Shown: one piece after another, positions 58,978 through 64,000 of the stretch
Layout: every line of letters starts with the position of its first letter
Position numbering within the stretch: the stretch's first letter is position 1
Notes under the pieces: model-generated
The model's input: the letters and a program-made list of their open reading frames with translations, nothing else
Database searches by the model: none
Told to the model about the DNA's origin: nothing
From: Variovorax beijingensis
Lineage (GTDB): Bacteria > Pseudomonadota > Gammaproteobacteria > Burkholderiales > Burkholderiaceae_C
DNA: 64,000 bases
NCBI RefSeq assembly: GCF_003951285.1
Contig: NZ_RXFQ01000018.1
Coordinates: 1-64,000, forward strand
Direction: 5' to 3'
Program-made: the position numbers and the translations under genes

Positions 58978-59946
58978 ATGAACGGACTTTTCAAATCCGC
59001 AGCCGCGCTCGCCCTTGCGCTGGCCGCCGCCTCGGGGTGGGCGCAGGCCTATCCCGCCAAGCCGATCCGCGTGGTCGTGCCCTTTCCTGCCGGTGGGCCG
59101 GTGGACCAGACGGCGCGCGCACTCGGCGCCAGGATGAGCGCGTCCCTGGGCCAGTCCATCGTCATCGACAACAAGGGCGGCGCCGGCGGCCTGCTCGGCG
59201 CCGACGCGGTCGCCAAGTCGGCGGCCGATGGCTACACGCTGCTGTTCTCCTCGGCCGGTGCGCTGGCCATCGTGCCGCACATCGCGCCCTCGATGCCCTA
59301 CAACCCGCAGAAGGACCTGGTCGCGGTGACCCAGGCGCTGAAGGTGCCGGCCGTGCTGGTGGTGGCCGCCGATTCAAGATTCAAGACCTTCGCGGACCTG
59401 AAGGCCGGCGCCACCGGCGACGCCAGCAAGGTCAACTACGCCTCGGCCGGCAGCGGCACCACGCCGCACCTGCAGGCCGAGCTGCTCAAGCGCGAGGCCC
59501 GCCTGAACATCAACCACATCCCTTACCGCGGCGCGGCGCCGGCACTGACCGACCTGATGGGCGGCCAGGTGGACATGATGATGGTCGACATTCCCGTGGC
59601 CCTGCCGTTCATCCAGTCGGGCAAGCTCCGCGCGCTGGCGGTGACCAGCGCCGCGCGCATTCCGGTCCTGAAGGACGTGCCGACGGTCGGCGAACTCGGC
59701 ATGCCGAAGGTGGAGGCCTACAACTGGTACGGCATGCTCGCCCCGGCGCGCACGCCGGCCGAAGTCATCGACAAGATGTACGGTGCCGTGGGCGCCGCGC
59801 TGCGCTCGCCCGACCTGAAGCAGCAGTTCGAGCAGCAGGGCGTGCAGGTCGTCGGCAGCAAGCCCGCGGAGTTCGGGCGGTTCATCTCCGCGGAGTCGGA
59901 ACGCTGGGGCTCGCTGGCCAAGGCGGTGGGCGCCAAGCTCGATTGA
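58978..59946 (+). CDS. Bug/TctC-family periplasmic solute-binding protein
   Basis: 322 residues. Signal peptide SAAALALALAAASGWAQA, then YPAKPIRVVVPFPAGGPVDQ, IVIDNKGGAGGLLGADAVAK, HIPYRGAAPALTDLMGGQVD and PTVGELGMPKVEAYNWYGML. CCGGAGA lies seven bases before the ATG. It is divergent from the CoA-transferase gene, with a palindromic operator between them, and convergent with the acyl-CoA dehydrogenase gene 25 bp after its end. Confidence 0.93.
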   Translation: MNGLFKSAAALALALAAASGWAQAYPAKPIRVVVPFPAGGPVDQTARALGARMSASLGQSIVIDNKGGAGGLLGADAVAKSAADGYTLLFSSAGALAIVPHIAPSMPYNPQKDLVAVTQALKVPAVLVVAADSRFKTFADLKAGATGDASKVNYASAGSGTTPHLQAELLKREARLNINHIPYRGAAPALTDLMGGQVDMMMVDIPVALPFIQSGKLRALAVTSAARIPVLKDVPTVGELGMPKVEAYNWYGMLAPARTPAEVIDKMYGAVGAALRSPDLKQQFEQQGVQVVGSKPAEFGRFISAESERWGSLAKAVGAKLD

Positions 59947-59971
59947 ACCTGGGCGCTGCGCCTCGGCGGCT

Positions 59972-61204
59972 TCAGGCGCGCGCCGGTGCGGCGCGCTTGG
60001 CCAGTTCCAGCTTGGCGATGGCGTTGCGGTGCACTTCGTCGGGCCCGTCGACGATGCGCACCGTGCGCTGGTGCGCATAGGCCTCGGCCAGCCAGAAGTC
60101 CTGGCTGACGCCGGCGGCGCCGTGCGCCTGGATCGCCCAGTCGACCACCTTGCACGACATGTTGGGCGCCACCACCTTGATCATCGCGATCTCGGCACGC
60201 GCTTCCTTGTTGCCCACGGTGTCCATCTTGTAGGCCGCATTGAGCGTGAGCAGGCGGGCCTGGTCGATGAGGCAGCGCGACTCGGCGATGCGCTCGTGCC
60301 AGATCGACTGCTCCGCGAGCGGGCGGCCGAAGGCCACGCGGCTGCGGAGGCGATCGCACATCAGCTCGAGCGCACGCTCGGCGGCGCCGATGGAGCGCAT
60401 GCAATGGTGGATGCGCCCCGGGCCGAGCCGCCCTTGCGCAATCTCGAAGCCGCGCCCTTCGCCCAGCAGGATGTTCGATGCGGGAACGCGCACGTCCTCC
60501 AGCAGAACTTCCATGTGGCCGTGCGGTGCATCGTCGTAGCCGAACACCGAAAGGTGGCGCAGCACCGTGATGCCCTTGGTGTCGCGCGGCACCAGCACCA
60601 TCGACTGCTGCGCATGGCGCGGCGCATCGGGGTCGGTCTTGCCCATCACGATGAAGATCTTGCAGCGCGGGCTGCCCGCGCCCGAAGAGAACCACTTGCG
60701 GCCGTTGATCACGTACTCGTCGCCCTCGCGGCGGATGGTGCACTGGATGTTGGTCGCGTCCGACGAGGCGACGGCCGGCTCGGTCATCAGGAAGCCCGAG
60801 CGGATCTCGCCCGCGAGCAGCGGCGCCAGCCATTCGTCCTTCTGCGCCTCGGTGCCGTAGCGTTCGATGGTCTCCATGTTGCCGGTGTCGGGCGCCGAGC
60901 AGTTGAACACCTCGCCCGACCACGACACGCGGCCCATTACCTCGCACAGCGGCGCGTAGTCGAGGTTGGAGATGGCCGGCACGTCGCGGTGCGGATGGGG
61001 CAGGAACATGTTCCAGAGGCCGGCCGCGCGTGCCACGGGCTTCAGCTCCTCAATCAGCGGCGACACCTGCCAGGCATTGCCCTGGCGGCGGAAGGCGTCC
61101 ATCTCGTGGTGGTAGCGCGCTTCGTTGGGATAGATGTGCTGGTCGAAGAACTTGTTGAGGCGTTCGAGCAGATCGCGGGTCTTCGCGGAGGGTTCGGCAA
61201 ACAT
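59972..61204 (-). CDS. Acyl-CoA dehydrogenase
   Basis: 410 residues. GFLMTEPAVASSDATNIQCT and VINGRKWFSSGAGSPRCKIF are the FAD/substrate regions; AFGRPLAEQSIWHERIAESR and AIQAHGAAGVSQDFWLAEAY (ETF/FAD contacts) follow. It is of the long-N-terminus type (MFAEPSAKTRDLLERLNKFF) seen in ACAD10/11-like and FadE-like enzymes. It introduces a double bond next to the thioester; the hydratase gene upstream (136 bp away, same strand) would act next. AAGGACG precedes the ATG. Confidence 0.92.
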   Translation of the reverse strand: MFAEPSAKTRDLLERLNKFFDQHIYPNEARYHHEMDAFRRQGNAWQVSPLIEELKPVARAAGLWNMFLPHPHRDVPAISNLDYAPLCEVMGRVSWSGEVFNCSAPDTGNMETIERYGTEAQKDEWLAPLLAGEIRSGFLMTEPAVASSDATNIQCTIRREGDEYVINGRKWFSSGAGSPRCKIFIVMGKTDPDAPRHAQQSMVLVPRDTKGITVLRHLSVFGYDDAPHGHMEVLLEDVRVPASNILLGEGRGFEIAQGRLGPGRIHHCMRSIGAAERALELMCDRLRSRVAFGRPLAEQSIWHERIAESRCLIDQARLLTLNAAYKMDTVGNKEARAEIAMIKVVAPNMSCKVVDWAIQAHGAAGVSQDFWLAEAYAHQRTVRIVDGPDEVHRNAIAKLELAKRAAPARA

Positions 61205-61339
61205 GGGGGCGTCCTTTCTTGGTGGCGAGCAACCCGGCCAGACCGCTCGCGTGCGGAAGATTTGAACATCGCGGGACGCCCGAGACCGTCCCGCAAGCGA
61301 CGCGCCAGGCGGGCTTCGCAATCTTCCGTTCTTCGCAGC

Positions 61340-62116
61340 TCAGCGCCCCGTGAAAACGGGCGCGCGCTTCTCGGCAAAGGCCCGCTGGGCTTCCTTCGCA
61401 TCGTCGGTCTTTGCGATCTGCGCCGTCATGTCCTGCTCGTAGCGATAGCCGTCGCGCAGGCTCATGTCCTCGATCACGTTGAGCGTGTGCTTGCCCATGC
61501 GGGTGGACACGGGACTCTTGGATGCGATGGCGGCGGCGATCTCGCGGGCCGCGGGCATCAGGTCTTCGGGTGCGGTGCAGGCCTCCACGATCCCGAGTCG
61601 GTACAGCTCGGCGCCCGGCACGCGCATGCCCGTGAGCATCATGCGGCGCAGGCGCGAATGGCCGAACAGGCGCATGGCATGGCGGCAGCCGCCGAGCAGG
61701 CCGACGTCGACCTCGGGCAGCCCGAGCGAAGCCTTTTCCGAGGCAATGAGAATGTCGCTCGAAGCCGCCATGGCAAGGCCGGAGCCGAGCGCGGCACCGT
61801 TGATGGCGCAGACCACGGGCTTGGCGCATTCGCGGATCGCGTGGAAGCATTCGCGCGTGCGGCGCGAATGGGCCATCAGGTCGCCCGGTCCCTTGATGAC
61901 TTCGGCGCGTCCCTTCAGGTCGGCGCCGGCGCAGAACACCCTGCCTTCGCCGGTCAGGATCACCGCGCGCACGTCGTCCATCTCGGAGATCTGGTCGAGC
62001 GCCCGGGTCAGTTCGTCGTTGAGCACGCGCGTCAGCGCATTGACCGGCGGCGCATTCAGCGTCAGCGTTGCGACGTGATCGGCGATGGCCACCTCGAGCT
62101 GCAAGAAGTTGTCCAC
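61340..62116 (-). CDS. Enoyl-CoA hydratase/isomerase-family protein
   Basis: 258 residues if the GTG at 62116 is used. AGGAGA lies six bases before that GTG, and the text that follows (DNFLQLEVAIADHVATLTLN) is the usual crotonase beginning, so I prefer it to the ATG at 62134, which has no such site. GEGRVFCAGADLKGRAEVIK and NGAALGSGLAMAASSDILIA form the oxyanion hole. LPEVDVGLLGGCRHAMRLF is the active-site helix region. It follows the acyl-CoA dehydrogenase in function: hydration of the enoyl-CoA it makes. Confidence 0.88.
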   Translation of the reverse strand: MDNFLQLEVAIADHVATLTLNAPPVNALTRVLNDELTRALDQISEMDDVRAVILTGEGRVFCAGADLKGRAEVIKGPGDLMAHSRRTRECFHAIRECAKPVVCAINGAALGSGLAMAASSDILIASEKASLGLPEVDVGLLGGCRHAMRLFGHSRLRRMMLTGMRVPGAELYRLGIVEACTAPEDLMPAAREIAAAIASKSPVSTRMGKHTLNVIEDMSLRDGYRYEQDMTAQIAKTDDAKEAQRAFAEKRAPVFTGR

Positions 62117-62194
62117 GATGTCTCCTGATGCCATGATTTGAAATGCCGCGGACCAGTCTACGAGCCGCGGTCCCTGGCGGCGACCGCCCTCGGC

Positions 62195-62210
62195 GTACAT
62201 CAGCTATTCC
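62195..62210. promoter_or_regulatory. CAGCTAT-type promoter element (4)
   Basis: GTACATCAGCTATTCC, 79 bases before the GTG start of the hydratase gene and 86 before the sensor gene. It shares ATCAGCTAT with the element at 30654. The weakest of the four copies. Confidence 0.45.
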
Positions 62211-62295
62211 GCGCGGGACATAGCGCGGCCCGTTGCTATCATCGGAAGACGCAGCCCCGAACGACCGGGCCGTCGTGCCCAGCGAAGGAAACCCA

Positions 62296-64000
62296 GTGCG
62301 GCTCAAGCTGAGAACGAAGACAGCCTTGCTCATCACCTTGCTCGTGCTCGCCCTGGTGGGTGCAACGGGCTGGTGGCAGTACCGAAGCCTCTCCAGCGAA
62401 TATGTCGGCCTGATGCGCGAGCAGCAGCAGGCGCTGACCGAGGGCGCCGCGGCGGACCTGGACTACAAGCTGGGCGTTCACCTGGCTGCGCTGGCGCGTG
62501 CAGCGCGCGAGCTCGGCGCGCGTGGCTTCGCGGATCCCGAAGCGCAGCAACGCTTCCTCGCGGACAAGGACCTGCGCGCGATGTTCGACAACACCGCGCT
62601 GGCCACGCCGGACGGCGCCATCGTCGCGATCCATCCGCCGGCAAGCCAGCCGCCGAACATTGCCGACCGCGACTACTTCAAGCGGGTGCGCGAGCTGCGC
62701 CAGCCTGCCATCTCCGCGCCGCTGCTCACCAAAGGCAACCGGCAGCCTGCCGTGGTCATGGCCGTCCCCGTCGAGGGACCCGACGGGCACTTCGCCGGCG
62801 TGCTGGGCGCGGCGCTGAACCTGCAGCGTGCCAACGTGCTCGGCGACCTGAGCCGCGCCACCATCGGCCGCGGAGGCCACTACGAGATCGTCACGCGCGG
62901 CGATTCGCCCCGGATCGTCATGCACCCCGACGCGAAACTGCTGCTCGCGCCCGCCGCCGCAGCAACAGCCGCAGCCGTCGACTCCGCCGCCGATACCGGG
63001 CACGACCTCGCAACGCACGCCACCGTACGCAGTGCCGACTGGGATCTGCGCCTGATCGTGCCGGCCCGCGCCGCCTACGCCCCGCTGGAACAGGCGCGGC
63101 GCAACCTGCTGCTGCAGTTGTTCTGGCTCGGCCTGGGCTGCGCGTTGCTGGTGTGGCTGGGCACGGCCTGGGTCATGCGCCCGCTGGAGGCGCTGAGCAA
63201 TGCGATCCGCACGCTGCGCCGTTCGCCGGACAGCCAGGTCAGGCTGGACGTCGTCGCCAACGACGAGCGCGGCGACCTGGCCCGCGAGTTCGACGCATTG
63301 ATGGCCGAGCTGCGCGAGCAGCGGCTCGAGGTGGCCGCGGTCACCGACGCCTCGCCCGTGGGGCTGTTCCGCTGCGGCAGCGACGGACGCATGAGCTACG
63401 TGAACGACGAATACCTGGCCATCCACGGGCTGGCGCGCGAAGAGGCGCAGGAGGGCTGGCTCACGCTGGTGCGCGAGGAAATCCGCGAGAAGGTCCGCCA
63501 GGACTGGATTCGCATCGTCAGCGCGGCCGAACCGCTGAACGCCACGCGCCGGCTGCACCGCAAGGATGGCACGCAGGTGCTGGTGGCCCTGCGAAGCCGG
63601 CCTGTGCTCGCGGGAGGCCGCGTCATGGGCCATGTGGGAACGGTGACCGACATCACCGAGCGCACCCGCGCCGAACGGGCCCTCCGCACGCTCACGGCCG
63701 TCTTCGACATGACGACCGACTACATCGTCCAACTGGATGCGGCCGGCCGAGTCATCTACATGAACCCGGCCGCGCGCCGCCGCACCGGGATCGCCCCTGA
63801 AGCACCGATCGAACGGCTCAGCGTGGCCGACTTCAATCCGCCGCAGACGCTGGAGCGATTCAGGTCGCAGGTGGTGCCCACCGCGGTCGCGACCGGCGTC
63901 TGGGTGGGCGAGTCGATGGTGTGGGATGCGAAGCGCGAGGAGTTCCCGGTCAGCCACATGGTGATTGCGCACCGCGACAAGCACGGCAAGGTGGAGTATT
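62296..64000 (+). CDS. Membrane sensor with Cache, HAMP and two PAS domains (cut by window end)
   Basis: At least 568 residues, frame open at the window end. A GTG start follows GAAGGAAAC. A membrane helix (TALLITLLVLALVGATGWWQ) is followed by a periplasmic Cache-type domain with NIADRDYFKRVRELRQPAIS and FAGVLGAALNLQRAN (residues ~35-260), a second helix (LLLQLFWLGLGCALLVWLGT), HAMP (RPLEALSNAIRTLR) and two PAS/PAC segments (VTDASPVGLFRCGSDGRMSY; HVGTVTDITERTRAERALRT). The output domain lies outside the window; such architectures usually end in GGDEF/EAL or a histidine kinase. It probably senses a small organic acid. Confidence 0.88.
   Translation, partial: MRLKLRTKTALLITLLVLALVGATGWWQYRSLSSEYVGLMREQQQALTEGAAADLDYKLGVHLAALARAARELGARGFADPEAQQRFLADKDLRAMFDNTALATPDGAIVAIHPPASQPPNIADRDYFKRVRELRQPAISAPLLTKGNRQPAVVMAVPVEGPDGHFAGVLGAALNLQRANVLGDLSRATIGRGGHYEIVTRGDSPRIVMHPDAKLLLAPAAAATAAAVDSAADTGHDLATHATVRSADWDLRLIVPARAAYAPLEQARRNLLLQLFWLGLGCALLVWLGTAWVMRPLEALSNAIRTLRRSPDSQVRLDVVANDERGDLAREFDALMAELREQRLEVAAVTDASPVGLFRCGSDGRMSYVNDEYLAIHGLAREEAQEGWLTLVREEIREKVRQDWIRIVSAAEPLNATRRLHRKDGTQVLVALRSRPVLAGGRVMGHVGTVTDITERTRAERALRTLTAVFDMTTDYIVQLDAAGRVIYMNPAARRRTGIAPEAPIERLSVADFNPPQTLERFRSQVVPTAVATGVWVGESMVWDAKREEFPVSHMVIAHRDKHGKVEY

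Noticed and set aside
60029..62128. 699-codon plus-strand frame opposite the acyl-CoA dehydrogenase and hydratase genes
   Set aside because: Antisense shadow; no recognisable domain and no start signal.
62239..63984. 581-codon minus-strand frame opposite the sensor gene
   Set aside because: The plus strand encodes Cache, HAMP and PAS motifs in order; the minus frame has none.
1..64000. Search by eye for CRISPR arrays, tRNA or rRNA genes, intact insertion sequences, integrase genes and toxin-antitoxin pairs
   Set aside because: No regularly spaced repeats, cloverleaf-like sequences, transposase motifs or integrase motifs were found.

Overview
The window is high-GC DNA from a betaproteobacterium, most likely Comamonadaceae of the Variovorax / Acidovorax type. 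I infer this from the composition, the Burkholderiales-type porin, the very many Bug/TctC periplasmic binding proteins, and the dense set of LysR/IclR-controlled catabolic operons. No rRNA, tRNA, CRISPR array, intact insertion sequence, prophage or replication origin was seen.

Layout. 1-1.46 kb: the tail of an unrecognised secreted protein, then a graveyard of gene fragments (SDR tail, siderophore-type ABC exporter, outer-membrane efflux protein). 1.46-3.5 kb: porin plus Bug receptor. 3.7-5.4 kb: a zinc-ribbon protein and a CsgG-like lipoprotein, tail to tail. 5.6-10.3 kb: two paralogous hybrid histidine kinases flanking one LuxR-type response regulator. 10.5-21.0 kb: an IclR-centred cluster made of a FAD-linked 2-hydroxyacid dehydrogenase, an argininosuccinate/adenylosuccinate-lyase-type enzyme, a Bug receptor, a mercaptopyruvate-type sulfurtransferase and a cytoplasmic Mo-dependent S-/N-oxide reductase on one side, and a persulfide-dioxygenase-type metallo-beta-lactamase protein and an MmgE/PrpD protein on the other. 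I read this as a candidate undescribed organosulfur (mercaptolactate/thioether) degradation system. 21-22.1 kb: gene-poor, with a DUF3606 gene and another chimaeric fragment. 22.1-25.4 kb: an ATP-grasp-like protein overlapping a ClsC-type phospholipase D lipoprotein. 25.5-26.8 kb: a small membrane-protein island (DUF2933, ICMT-like methyltransferase, DUF5676-like) with an FNR-type box.

26.9-33.5 kb: a LysR-controlled module (amidohydrolase-2, SDR, Bug receptor, carboxymuconolactone decarboxylase-like protein, small unknown; divergently LysR, an alpha/beta hydrolase without nucleophile, Bug receptor). 33.5-39.8 kb: IclR regulator divergent from a Bug receptor, enoyl-CoA hydratase, ADP-forming acyl-CoA synthetase and MmgE/PrpD operon. 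39.9-50.8 kb: LysR regulator, a hydroquinone pathway (hapC, hapD, hapE, hapF) with an embedded Bug receptor, then a complete branched-chain-amino-acid-type ABC transporter. 50.8-53.3 kb: a tannase/feruloyl-esterase lipoprotein and a Crp/Fnr-type regulator. 53.5-56.9 kb: a second LysR / nucleophile-less hydrolase / CMD / amidohydrolase module. 56.9-62.1 kb: a CoA-pathway cluster (GST, CaiB-type CoA-transferase, Bug receptor, acyl-CoA dehydrogenase, enoyl-CoA hydratase). 62.3 kb to the end: a Cache-HAMP-PAS sensor cut by the window edge.

Together the genes read as a peripheral-catabolism region: outer-membrane entry (porin), seven Bug receptors and one ABC transporter for organic acids and aromatics, several CoA- and ring-cleavage routes, and local regulators. 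Recurrent promoter motifs (a CAGCTAT-centred element in four promoters; a shared IclR-type palindrome region in two) suggest that several of the clusters are co-regulated.
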